Assembly (NCBI RefSeq): GCF_029607905.1
Contig: NZ_JAPHEH010000001.1
Coordinates: 1,703,530 to 1,767,529 of the forward strand
Source: Thiovibrio frasassiensis
GTDB taxonomy: Bacteria; Desulfobacterota; Desulfobulbia; Desulfobulbales; Desulfurivibrionaceae
Length of the DNA stretch: 64,000 nt
Direction of reading: 5' to 3'
Position numbers and translations under genes: made by a program. Positions 7,872-15,629 of this stretch are shown piece after piece. Below the pieces are notes generated by a model, which made no database searches, had not been told where the DNA came from, and was given only the letters and a program-made list of their open reading frames with translations. Every line of letters begins with the position of its first letter. Position 1 is the stretch's first letter.

Positions 7872-9146
7872 ATGAAAATTCTGGTTGTTGGGTCGGGGGG
7901 CAGGGAACATGCCCTGGTCTGGAAATTGCGGCAGAGCCCCAAGGTGACAAAGATTTATTGCGCTCCGGGGAATGCCGGTATCAGTGGCCTGGCAACCTGC
8001 GTCACGATCAGCGCCAGCGATATTGACGCGCTTGCGGATTTCGCCCGGCAGGAAGGGGTTGCGCTCACCGTGGTTGGTCCTGAAGTCCCTCTTTCTCTGG
8101 GAATTGTTGATCATTTTGAAGAAAAAGGGTTGCGGGTTTTCGGCCCGCGCCGCAACGCGGCCACCCTTGAAGGCAGCAAGGTCTTCATGAAGGACCTGCT
8201 TGAAAAATATCATATCCCCTCCGCCTTTTACGCCACCTTTACGGACAGGGACAAGGCGCTTCGCTATGTTGAAACGCAGGCCGCGCCCATGGTGGTTAAG
8301 ACCGATGGGTTGGCTGCGGGCAAGGGCGTAGTGGTGGCCCAAACCATTGCCGAGGCCAAGGCGGCGGTTGATCTCTTCATGCAGGAGAAGGCTTTTGGCG
8401 AGGCTGGCAACCGGGTGGTGATCGAGGAATTTCTCCGTGGGGAGGAGGCTTCTTTTCTCGCCTTTACCGACGGGAAGACGGTATTGCCCCTGCCAACCTC
8501 CCAGGACCATAAGGCGATCTTTGATGGTGACAAGGGGCCGAATACCGGCGGCATGGGCGCGTATTCCCCGGCGCCGGTGGTGACCGACTCCCTGCACCGA
8601 CAGGTTATGGAGACGGTGATGCTGCCGACGGTCAAGGCTTTGGAGGCGGAAGGGTGCCCGTATAAAGGCGTGCTCTATGCCGGCTTGATGATTGACCAAG
8701 GGGTGGTCAAGGTGCTGGAGTTCAATTGCCGCTTTGGCGATCCCGAGGCCCAGCCGTTGTTGATGCGGCTTAAAACCGATCTCCTGGAGGTTATGGAGGC
8801 GGTGATTGATGGTCGTCTGAACGAGATCTCCCTGGAGATCGATCCGCGTCCCACCGTTTGTGTGGTCATGGCGGCCGGTGGGTATCCCGGAAAGTATGAA
8901 AATGGCAAGGTCATTGAGGGATTGGCCAAGGCTGGGGAACACAAGGATGTGGTGGTTTTTCACGCCGGCACCGCATGGCAGGGAGAGTCGGTCGTGACCA
9001 ACGGCGGACGGGTCTTGGGAGTGACCGCCATCGGTGATACGGTGCAGGCTGCCATTGCCAAGGCTTACAAGGCGGCGGAAGAAATCCGTTGGGACGGCTG
9101 TTATTACCGGAGAGATATCGGCCGCAAGGCCATGGATCGAAAATGA
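7872..9146 (+). CDS. purD: Phosphoribosylamine--glycine ligase (GARS)
   Basis: A 424-residue ATP-grasp enzyme that makes glycinamide ribonucleotide, the second step of purine synthesis. The N-terminus KILVVGSGGREHALVWKL is diagnostic. The ATP-grasp core has VVKTDGLAAGKGVVVA, the EEFLRGEEASFLAF block, the DHK..FDGD.GPNTGGMGAYSPAP block and the metal-binding EFNCRFGDPEAQ. Length matches the family. The ATG at 7872 has an AGGAG sequence nine bases upstream; a start at 7839 is less likely. purE follows after 85 bases and tsaC overlaps purE, so the three probably form one transcript from the promoter at 7727 to the hairpin at 10387. purC lies separately at 18971. Confidence 0.96.
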   Translation: MKILVVGSGGREHALVWKLRQSPKVTKIYCAPGNAGISGLATCVTISASDIDALADFARQEGVALTVVGPEVPLSLGIVDHFEEKGLRVFGPRRNAATLEGSKVFMKDLLEKYHIPSAFYATFTDRDKALRYVETQAAPMVVKTDGLAAGKGVVVAQTIAEAKAAVDLFMQEKAFGEAGNRVVIEEFLRGEEASFLAFTDGKTVLPLPTSQDHKAIFDGDKGPNTGGMGAYSPAPVVTDSLHRQVMETVMLPTVKALEAEGCPYKGVLYAGLMIDQGVVKVLEFNCRFGDPEAQPLLMRLKTDLLEVMEAVIDGRLNEISLEIDPRPTVCVVMAAGGYPGKYENGKVIEGLAKAGEHKDVVVFHAGTAWQGESVVTNGGRVLGVTAIGDTVQAAIAKAYKAAEEIRWDGCYYRRDIGRKAMDRK

Positions 9147-9231
9147 GCGTGAAGCTGCTTGCTTCGTTGCTGTAATTCTTTGCTTGGCATGTTGTTGCGC
9201 GGTTAACTATTTCTATCTTTGCGAGGGTGTT

Positions 9232-9720
9232 ATGATTGGCATTGTTATGGGCAGTGATTCGGATTTGCCGGTTATGCAGGGTTGCATGGATTTTTTGAAG
9301 AAGATGGATATCCCTTACGAAATTACGGTGGCTTCGGCCCATCGCAGCCCAGCGAGGGCATTGGAATATGCAAGCAGCGCCAGGGGCCGCGGCTTGAAAA
9401 CGATCATCGCCGCAGCCGGAATGGCGGCCCATCTGGCCGGAGTTTTGGCGGCCCACACCACCCTGCCCGTTATCGGGGTGCCGGTGGATTCCTCCTCCCT
9501 AAACGGCCTGGATGCTTTGCTCTCCACGGTGCAGATGCCTCCCGGGGTGCCCGTGGCCACCATGGGCATCGGCAAGGCCGGGGCGAAAAACGCGGCTATT
9601 CTGGCGGCGCAGATTCTTGCGCTTGGGGATGAAAAATTGGCCGCCAGGCTTGCGGCCTTTAAAGAAGAGATGGCCCGCGAGGTAGAGGAAAAGGCGCAGC
9701 GGCTTGTCGGGAGCCTGTGA
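9232..9720 (+). CDS. purE: 5-(carboxyamino)imidazole ribonucleotide mutase, class I
   Basis: A 162-residue PurE that converts N5-CAIR to CAIR in purine synthesis. It shows the class I features GSDSDLPVM at the N-terminus, SAHRSP (the catalytic His region) and AGMAAHLAGV, then GVPV and VATM.IGKAGA.NAA. Length is right for a stand-alone PurE. A GAGGGTG sequence precedes the ATG at 9232; the longer upstream reading frame runs into the purD 3' end and is not part of it. Class I PurE normally works with PurK, which is not in this window. Confidence 0.95.
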   Translation: MIGIVMGSDSDLPVMQGCMDFLKKMDIPYEITVASAHRSPARALEYASSARGRGLKTIIAAAGMAAHLAGVLAAHTTLPVIGVPVDSSSLNGLDALLSTVQMPPGVPVATMGIGKAGAKNAAILAAQILALGDEKLAARLAAFKEEMAREVEEKAQRLVGSL

Positions 9721-10373
9721 CCGGGCAGGGTGAGGTGGAACACCTTGTGACAGATGAGGCCCTTGCCCGTGCCTGTGGCGTTCTTCGGGCAGGAGGGGTT
9801 GTTGCTTTTCCTACGGAAACATATTACGGCCTGGCGGTTGATCCGTTCAACCCGGCGGCTCTCTCCCGCCTTTTCGCCCTGAAAGGCCGCTCTCCCGACA
9901 AGCCGGTTTTGCTGATTATTGAAAATCCCTCCCAGCTTTCCGGTCTTGTTGCGGAGTTTCCCCCTCCCTTCACCATTCTGATGGAAAAGTTCTGGCCCGG
10001 CCCCTTGACCCTGGTTTTTCCGGGGGCTGAGTCCTTGCCGGATTTGCTTACCGGATACGGGGGCACCATCGGGGTCAGGGTCTCCTCCCATCCCTTGGCC
10101 CGGAGGCTGGTCAGGGGTTTTGGCCGGCCGATAACGGCGACCAGCGCAAATTTTTCCGGACACCCCGCCGCAGTGGTTGCCAGTGACGTTCTAGCTCAGC
10201 TGGGCCATGGGGTGGATGTCGTCCTCGATGGCGGGCTCACTCCCGGCGGCCAAGGCTCCACTCTCCTCGGCTACCAAGAGGGTAAGGTCTGCCTGCTCAG
10301 GGCCGGAGTTGTATCTTTTGCCGAGATTCAGGCCGTACTGGCCGGGGCAGAGAAATCGAATCTTTTCTCCTGA
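9717..10373 (+). CDS. tsaC: L-threonylcarbamoyladenylate synthase (Sua5/YrdC family)
   Basis: A 218-residue single-domain YrdC-like enzyme that makes threonylcarbamoyl-AMP, the precursor for t6A modification of tRNA. Key blocks are VVAFPTETYYGLAVDPFN (substrate pocket), LFALKGRSPDKPV, WPGPLTLVF, VRVSSHPLA and ATSANFSGHPA. The GTG at 9717 overlaps the purE stop as GTGA, implying translational coupling; GTG codons at 9732 and 9747 are alternatives. tsaE, the ATPase of the same t6A pathway, lies at 13598 on the other strand. A related YrdC domain also occurs inside HypF at 33842, but this gene is a stand-alone protein. Confidence 0.9.
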   Translation: MTGQGEVEHLVTDEALARACGVLRAGGVVAFPTETYYGLAVDPFNPAALSRLFALKGRSPDKPVLLIIENPSQLSGLVAEFPPPFTILMEKFWPGPLTLVFPGAESLPDLLTGYGGTIGVRVSSHPLARRLVRGFGRPITATSANFSGHPAAVVASDVLAQLGHGVDVVLDGGLTPGGQGSTLLGYQEGKVCLLRAGVVSFAEIQAVLAGAEKSNLFS

Positions 10374-10386
10374 GGAAGCAGAGCAT

Positions 10387-10408
10387 AAAAAATCACCGGA
10401 GATTTTTT
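10387..10408. terminator. Terminator-like hairpin after tsaC
   Basis: AAAAAATC, ACCGGA, GATTTTTT form a perfect 8-bp stem whose descending arm supplies six T. It lies 14 bases after the tsaC stop and just ahead of the next promoter. The symmetry would let it work in both directions. Confidence 0.55.
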
Positions 10409-10420
10409 CCATTTATACCT

Positions 10421-10449
10421 TTGCCGATCTGGAGCACTTTCTGTATGAT
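10421..10449 (+). promoter_or_regulatory. Probable sigma-70 promoter of the Hpt-HDOD-kinase cluster
   Basis: TTGCCG, exactly 17 bases, then TATGAT (5 of 6 to the -10 consensus). It lies about 100 bases upstream of the Hpt gene. Confidence 0.6.
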
Positions 10450-10549
10450 AACTCAATGAATCGAAAAAGTTATGTGCGTGGTGCTGTGTCGCTGGCTCAT
10501 TATTGTTTTCCGGCTGTGGCGACCACTAACTTCATGATAAGGAATAACG

Positions 10550-10876
10550 ATGGCAGATCTTGAGTGGGATAGAAATTTTGCCCTGGAGCAGTCTGGAGAC
10601 GACGAGGAGATGTTGGCGGAGCTGCTGGTCCTGTTTCGCGATTCTTCCGCCTCGGATCTGGCGCGGATCAATGCGGGCCTTGCTGCGGAAAACCCGGTGA
10701 TGGTGGCTGACGCCGCGCACAGCATCAAGGGCGCCTCGGCCAGTCTGGGGGTGGAGGGCGTGCGGAAGGTTGCCTCCGAGCTTGAAAGAATCGGGCGGCT
10801 GGGCGACCTTTCTCAGGGGAGAGATCTTGCCGCCCAGCTGGGTACGCTGCTCAAAGCCTTTGATGGCCAGCGATGA
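10550..10876 (+). CDS. Stand-alone Hpt (histidine phosphotransfer) domain protein
   Basis: A 108-residue protein that is almost entirely one Hpt four-helix bundle. The phospho-accepting His is His57 in DAAHSIKGASASLG, matching the H-x2-KG-x-S/A family motif. The protein would relay phosphate between a hybrid kinase receiver and a final response regulator. Two genes downstream lies a hybrid kinase ending in a receiver (11792-13576), the natural partner. The start has an AAGGA sequence nearby. It is separated by 65 bases from the HDOD gene, and all three genes are on one strand behind the promoter at 10421. Confidence 0.88.
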   Translation: MADLEWDRNFALEQSGDDEEMLAELLVLFRDSSASDLARINAGLAAENPVMVADAAHSIKGASASLGVEGVRKVASELERIGRLGDLSQGRDLAAQLGTLLKAFDGQR

Positions 10877-10941
10877 CTTCCACGAGAGCAAGCAACAAAG
10901 CTTTGCCGGGAGATCTTTTTTTGGATTTGTGTGCTTGAGCC

Positions 10942-11784
10942 ATGCCCAGCGCTAAAGATATACTGAAAAAATTCACCGAGCTGAAAACGCTCCCCCATGT
11001 GGCGATCAAAGTGACCCAGCTGGTCAATGACGATCGCAGCACCATGCAGGATTTCGAGGAAATCATCAAGCTCGATCCTGTGCTCGTTACCCGCCTGTTG
11101 CGTTTGGTCAACAGTCCCTATTTCGGCTTGTCCCAAAAGGTTGAATCCATTTCCAAGGCCGTGGTTTTTTCCGGCATGCGGCAGCTTCGCAATTTGGTTG
11201 CGGTTGAAGCCCTGCGCGGGATGTTCAAGGGTGACGATGCCGAATTTTCGGCTCAGAAACTCTGGCTGCATTCCGCCACCGTTGCCATCCTCTCCGGCAT
11301 GATCGCCAAACGCATTTTCGGTAAGGATGGTGAGGATGTTTTTTTGGCCGGTATCATCCATGATATCGGACTCATCGTTGAAAATCAGATCGTTGGCGAA
11401 CAATTACGAGAAGCCTGCAAGGCATTCCGCGAGGGAAAGGGGCCCCTGGTAGAGTGTGAACGCAATGCCATCGGGGCCGATCATGCCGAGGTGGGGTATC
11501 TTGTTACCAAGGCTTGGGGGCTGCCCCAGGATGTGCTCAGTTCCATCAAGTCGCATCATGTTGTCAAGCAGGTGAAATCGGTCTCCAGCACCAGCAGTAT
11601 TCTGCAACTAGCCGAATTTATGGCGGGAAAAATGAAATACTGGCATATCCCCGGCCCCATCGAGCCGCTGCCTCCCGAACTCTCGGCACATGTGAAGGAG
11701 AAGATGGCGGATTACAAGATTATTATCAGGGATCTGCCTGGGGAAATGGCCAAGGCTAAAGAACTCTACGAAACGGACGAGTGA
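10942..11784 (+). CDS. HDOD domain signalling protein
   Basis: A 280-residue single HDOD-domain protein. The domain covers about residues 10-210 and includes LDPVLVTRLLRLVNSPYFG and SISKAVVFSGMRQLRNLV. An HD-like doublet is retained in GIIHDIGLIVE, although most HDOD proteins are not phosphohydrolases. Such proteins act as scaffolds in signalling, motility and stress pathways; the exact role is unknown. The spacing to the kinase gene is only 7 bases, so coupling is likely. The Shine-Dalgarno before the ATG at 10942 is weak. Confidence 0.85.
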   Translation: MPSAKDILKKFTELKTLPHVAIKVTQLVNDDRSTMQDFEEIIKLDPVLVTRLLRLVNSPYFGLSQKVESISKAVVFSGMRQLRNLVAVEALRGMFKGDDAEFSAQKLWLHSATVAILSGMIAKRIFGKDGEDVFLAGIIHDIGLIVENQIVGEQLREACKAFREGKGPLVECERNAIGADHAEVGYLVTKAWGLPQDVLSSIKSHHVVKQVKSVSSTSSILQLAEFMAGKMKYWHIPGPIEPLPPELSAHVKEKMADYKIIIRDLPGEMAKAKELYETDE

Positions 11785-11791
11785 AGCGCCG

Positions 11792-13576
11792 ATGACCGAG
11801 CCCACGTTTGACGACATATTCGATGAATTGATCGATGGCAACGAGGAACTGCAAGGTTTCCTGTCGATTCTTGATGGCTTGCTGCCCGAGGCCTCACTGC
11901 TCTTAGTGAGCGAGTCGGGTACGCTGCTTGAGGGAGCACGGCCCCTGGCTCTTGCCCCGCCGGTACGGGAACGTCTGGTGCATGAGGCAAAATCGACCGA
12001 TGACTTTGTCGTGGGAAAGGCGGATAACGGCAGCCGTTGCCATGCGGTGTATCTTCCCAAAATGTCGGCGGTGCTGCTTATTACTTGCACCGCGGCCCCG
12101 AGTGCTGACTGGGAGACAGGTTCCGCGATGATCTCCCTGTTGCGCAATACCCTGGAGCTTGCTCTGTACAGGCAGGAACGGGAGGTGCTTGTTGCCGATC
12201 ATGAGCAGTCGGTCCGGCAGATCAATATCCTCCAGCAACAGCACGGCAAGCTGATCGAGGACAATTACCGTCAATACCGCCTCAACCAAGAGCGGGAAAA
12301 AGAGTATGCCCGGAAGCTGGAAAGTGAAATAGCGCAACAAACCTCAGAGTTGCGAGAGGCCAATGCACGGCTTGAGGAGATCAGTCGGCTGAAGAGCGAT
12401 TTTTTAGCCAATATGAGCCATGAATTGCGGACGCCCATGAACGCCATCATCGGGTTCAGCGAACTCCTCTCCGAGACCCCTCTTGCCGAGGAGCAGCTCG
12501 ATTATACTCGGACCATTGCTCAATCCGCGACAAGTCTGTTGACCCTGATCAACGACATCCTTGATCTGGCAAAAATTGAGGCGGGAAAACTCGAACTTGA
12601 GCGAATGCCTTTTGATCTTCCCGAGGTGATCGACAACGTGGCTGCCATGTTCAAGATTCCTGCCCGGGAAAAGGGGGTTGCGGTCACCTGTAAGATTGAC
12701 AGTCGCATTCCGAAAAGAATAATGGGGGACAGTAATCGGTTGCGCCAGGTTTTGATAAATCTTGCCGGCAACGCGATGAAATTCACCGAGCAGGGCGGCA
12801 TTGATATCCGGGTTGACTTTGAGCGCGAAGCTGCCGGTCGCATTGTCAGTCGTTTTTCGGTGCATGACAGCGGCATAGGCATCCCCCCCGACCGGGTGGA
12901 GGCGATTTTTGAAAAATTTACCCAGGCTGACGGCTCGACCACCCGAAAGTACGGCGGCACTGGGTTGGGTCTTGCCATCTGCCTCCAACTCGTGGAACTC
13001 ATGGGGGGGCATCTCACGGTGGCGAGCGAGGTGGGCAAGGGCAGTACCTTTTATTTTGTGATTCCCGTGGAAGAGGCCCCGGCAGAGATTATCTCCTTGC
13101 AAGAGCACAAGGAGGCAGGGCTGGAAAAGGATCTCAGCGGCGGGAGGATTCTCTTGGTTGAGGACAATGCCGTCAACCAGCGGCTGGCCAGCATCCTGAT
13201 CACCCGGCAAGGATATGAGGTCGAGGTGGCCTCCGATGGGGCAGAAGCCTTGGAGCATCTGCGGCATCAGACCTTTGACCTGGTCCTGATGGATGTGCAG
13301 ATGCCCATTATGGACGGCATGGAAGCCACCCGCAGAATCAGGGAGATTGAGGCGGATCAGGCCCTCCGGCAGGATTATGTCGGTCTGCGGGCGTTGTCGC
13401 AGCCGCTACCTATAGTTGGGCTCACGGCCCATGCCAGAAAAGAGGATGAGACGGCCTGCTACGAGGCCGGGATGAACGGCTTTCTTACCAAGCCCATTAT
13501 CAAGGCGAAGCTGACCATGATCCTCAGTGAGATGATGCCGCGGAGTTCCTGCCTGGAAAACCCCGATCCTTCCTGA
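11792..13576 (+). CDS. Soluble hybrid sensor histidine kinase (HisKA-HATPase-receiver)
   Basis: A 594-residue protein with no obvious membrane segments. Residues 1-125 are an unrecognised, possibly GAF-like, input domain. A coiled coil spans about 130-200. HisKA follows with phospho-His210 in FLANMSHELRTPMNAIIGF. The ATPase domain (about 310-425) has N-box LINLAGNAMKFT, DSGIGIPPDR, and GGTGLGLAI. The receiver (about 452-580) has VEDN, Asp501 in LVLMDVQMP and a late KPI. With the Hpt protein two genes upstream it could form a His-Asp-His relay. The signal is probably cytoplasmic. The output regulator is not in the cluster. Confidence 0.92.
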   Translation: MTEPTFDDIFDELIDGNEELQGFLSILDGLLPEASLLLVSESGTLLEGARPLALAPPVRERLVHEAKSTDDFVVGKADNGSRCHAVYLPKMSAVLLITCTAAPSADWETGSAMISLLRNTLELALYRQEREVLVADHEQSVRQINILQQQHGKLIEDNYRQYRLNQEREKEYARKLESEIAQQTSELREANARLEEISRLKSDFLANMSHELRTPMNAIIGFSELLSETPLAEEQLDYTRTIAQSATSLLTLINDILDLAKIEAGKLELERMPFDLPEVIDNVAAMFKIPAREKGVAVTCKIDSRIPKRIMGDSNRLRQVLINLAGNAMKFTEQGGIDIRVDFEREAAGRIVSRFSVHDSGIGIPPDRVEAIFEKFTQADGSTTRKYGGTGLGLAICLQLVELMGGHLTVASEVGKGSTFYFVIPVEEAPAEIISLQEHKEAGLEKDLSGGRILLVEDNAVNQRLASILITRQGYEVEVASDGAEALEHLRHQTFDLVLMDVQMPIMDGMEATRRIREIEADQALRQDYVGLRALSQPLPIVGLTAHARKEDETACYEAGMNGFLTKPIIKAKLTMILSEMMPRSSCLENPDPS

Positions 13577-13597
13577 TTCGTTTCGCTTTCCTTTCTT

Positions 13598-14095
13598 TCA
13601 CTCCTCGCTGCTTGGCGAGAGCCACTTCTTGCTGTCCTGCAGTGCTACGATTTTTTCCCGCCATCCCCCGCCATGTCCGGTTATCTCCGCGAGCCGTGCG
13701 GTTTCGTTCAGCAGGGTGATCTCGATATGGAGCCGCTCCTCGGGCATGAGGCTGCCCAGTCTGTCGGGCCATTCGATCACGGTGAGTCCTGTTCCGTAGA
13801 GATACTCCAGCAGCCCGATCTCCTCGATTTCGGTTTCATCGCTCAATCGATACAGATCCAGATGATAGAGGGGCAGCCGGCCGGGATATTCGTGCAGGAG
13901 GCTGAAGGTGGGGCTGGTGATATAGTAGGCTTCCGGCACCTGTAACCCCTGGCCGATGGCCTGGGTGAGGGTGGTTTTCCCTGCCCCGAGAGAGCCGCCC
14001 AGGGTGATCACCTCACCGGGGCGGGCAACCTTTCCGAGATAGCGGCCCAAGGCGAGGGTGGTGTGTAGATCCGGCAGGGGAATGGTGAGGGTCAT
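13598..14095 (-). CDS. tsaE: tRNA t6A biosynthesis ATPase TsaE
   Basis: A 165-residue P-loop ATPase that works with TsaB and TsaD to transfer threonylcarbamoyl to tRNA A37. Walker A is GGSLGAGKTTLTQAIGQGL, followed by TSPTFSLLHEY, LYHLDLYRL and VIEWPDRL, all typical of TsaE. The ATG at 14095 follows the upstream gene's stop codon by a single base, so translation is probably coupled to the small diheme protein. A longer in-frame extension to 14305 lies entirely inside that gene and is rejected. It is convergent with the hybrid kinase gene, 21 bases away. Confidence 0.93.
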   Translation of the reverse strand: MTLTIPLPDLHTTLALGRYLGKVARPGEVITLGGSLGAGKTTLTQAIGQGLQVPEAYYITSPTFSLLHEYPGRLPLYHLDLYRLSDETEIEEIGLLEYLYGTGLTVIEWPDRLGSLMPEERLHIEITLLNETARLAEITGHGGGWREKIVALQDSKKWLSPSSEE

Positions 14096-14096
14096 C

Positions 14097-14369
14097 TTAA
14101 TTGTATTTCTTATGGCAGAAGAGGCACCGGTATTTCGGGGGATGATCCTTGGGGAGAGGGGCCAAGCCATCGGGGGCATGGCAGGTACCGCAATGCTTTT
14201 CCGCTGCCTTTTTTTCCATGGCATAAAATTGGAGATGATTTGCATCGCGGGGCAGCTTGGTGGTTGATTCGGGCGGGGCCTTGAGTAAAAAGACCAGGAT
14301 GGCACTGCAGCTGGCGATAAAGAGGAGATTGAGCAACCGGGTTTTCTTTTTGTTGGGCTCTGGGTTCAC
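14097..14369 (-). CDS. Small membrane-anchored diheme c-type cytochrome-like protein
   Basis: A 90-residue protein. Residues 1-10 are basic and 11-29 hydrophobic (LLNLLFIASCSAILVFLL), giving an uncleaved anchor or signal peptide. Two CXXCH haem-attachment motifs follow, CGTCH (60-64) and CLFCH (82-86), in a short periplasmic tail rich in His, Pro and Lys. The length fits a minimal two-haem electron carrier; I do not recognise a named family. Its start overlaps the end of the flavoprotein gene by four bases (ATGA) and its stop is one base before tsaE. It could pass electrons to or from the adjacent flavoenzyme, but the flavoprotein looks cytoplasmic, so that link is speculative. Confidence 0.8.
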   Translation of the reverse strand: MNPEPNKKKTRLLNLLFIASCSAILVFLLKAPPESTTKLPRDANHLQFYAMEKKAAEKHCGTCHAPDGLAPLPKDHPPKYRCLFCHKKYN

Positions 14370-15412
14370 AGGAAGATCCTTCGTGAGGGTTGGTCAATTC
14401 CCATTTCCAGGGAGCTGAAGGGGAGAAGACCGGTGCGCAGGCAGAAAACCAGTCCCTCCAAAATAAGTTTGCCGGTCAGCGGATGGCCGGAGGCCAACTC
14501 GAGAATGCGAGCATGTTGCTGGTGTTTCTTGATGAGCTGGGTCATTTTTTTGCTTTCATACCCTGGATGCAGGATGGTGCGAGCAACCTCTTCCCCGGAA
14601 ATGATGGCGGAATAGATTCCTTCCCCGGTGAGGCCCGAGGCCAGGCCGGCCGCATCGCCAACCAGAAAGCGGTTGTTGAAACGGTAGCCGCGAAAATCGA
14701 AGTTGATCAGGGCGGCCTGGGGCTGACGGGATTTGAGCTCAAGGTTGTGGCGGGCACCCCAATGGTGCAGGCTGTTCAGCAGATCCCCTGGTTTGCTGGT
14801 GCTGCGCCGGGCATATACCCCGATGGAAGCGCTATCCTGATGGGGGAAGATCCAGGCGTAGCCATTGCCGAAAAGATCGGTGTTGAGATGCCACTGCATT
14901 TCGGGGAAGTTTCCCGGCACCTGGTAATTGATGCCGACCCCGATGTTTTCGGTGGGAATCCCGAGCTGACGCCGGACCACGGAACTGCTGCCATCGGCGC
15001 CCACCAGAAAAGAAAAGCCAAACTCTTCCCCGCCCCGGGTGTGGACCCGGTCGTCGCTGATTTTGAGCACCAGGGTGTTGGTGGCGATGGTGACTCCGGC
15101 GGCCACGGCTCTGTCCGCCATCCACCGGCCGAGTCTGCCTCGGTCAACGGTGCGGATAATCGGGGTGTCGTCTTGGACCATGGCATGTTGCCAGTTGCTG
15201 CGGATATGCTGTTGGACAAAGGAGCGTTCCCAAAGGGTTTCCGGGAAGCCGAGACCCTGGGCCGCAGAGGGAATGCCGCCGGCGCAAACCTTGGGGCCGA
15301 TGGTGCTGTTGCGTTCAAGGACCAGGACCTCTTTGCCCTGTCGTGCGAGATGGGTGGCGCATGCCAGTCCTCCCGGGCCACCGCCGACGATGACGGTATG
15401 GAAATTTTTCAT
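14366..15412 (-). CDS. Geranylgeranyl reductase family FAD-dependent oxidoreductase
   Basis: A 348-residue flavoprotein. The N-terminal Rossmann motif is VIVGGGPGGLACATHLARQGKEVLVLERN. The second FAD contact is NRFLVGDAAGLASGLTGEGIYSAIISG, and FLVGADGSSSVVRRQLG is the family's central block. Members saturate isoprenoid chains on quinones, lipids or pigments, or oxidise other substrates; the substrate here is unknown. I chose the ATG at 15412 because GGAGG lies 9-10 bases upstream. It heads a three-gene overlapping set with the diheme protein and tsaE. Confidence 0.85.
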   Translation of the reverse strand: MKNFHTVIVGGGPGGLACATHLARQGKEVLVLERNSTIGPKVCAGGIPSAAQGLGFPETLWERSFVQQHIRSNWQHAMVQDDTPIIRTVDRGRLGRWMADRAVAAGVTIATNTLVLKISDDRVHTRGGEEFGFSFLVGADGSSSVVRRQLGIPTENIGVGINYQVPGNFPEMQWHLNTDLFGNGYAWIFPHQDSASIGVYARRSTSKPGDLLNSLHHWGARHNLELKSRQPQAALINFDFRGYRFNNRFLVGDAAGLASGLTGEGIYSAIISGEEVARTILHPGYESKKMTQLIKKHQQHARILELASGHPLTGKLILEGLVFCLRTGLLPFSSLEMGIDQPSRRIFL

Positions 15413-15571
15413 GGTCGTTGCCTCCGATTCCCTGCGGAAAAACAGATCGCACACTATATGAGGATAGCTTTTCCTGTCAAGATATTAAGAGCTCTGGAAT
15501 CACGGAACGGTTCATGGTATTATCGCAAGAATTTTAAAACGATTGCGAGCCTTGGGGATACCCCTGCGGGG

Positions 15572-15612
15572 CAACGTTTTCACATTAAATGAGTCTCATT
15601 TGAGGGACGTTG
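15572..15612. promoter_or_regulatory. Nested inverted repeats in a divergent intergenic region
   Basis: The inner repeat is AAATGAG-T-CTCATTT (15587-15601). The outer arms are CAACGT (15572-15577) and ACGTTG (15607-15612). The site is 18 bases upstream of the M23 peptidase ATG and in the 217-base gap that also serves the divergent flavoprotein operon. It looks like an operator, but I cannot name the regulator. Confidence 0.4.
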
Positions 15613-15629
15613 TGTAAAAGGATGGATGT

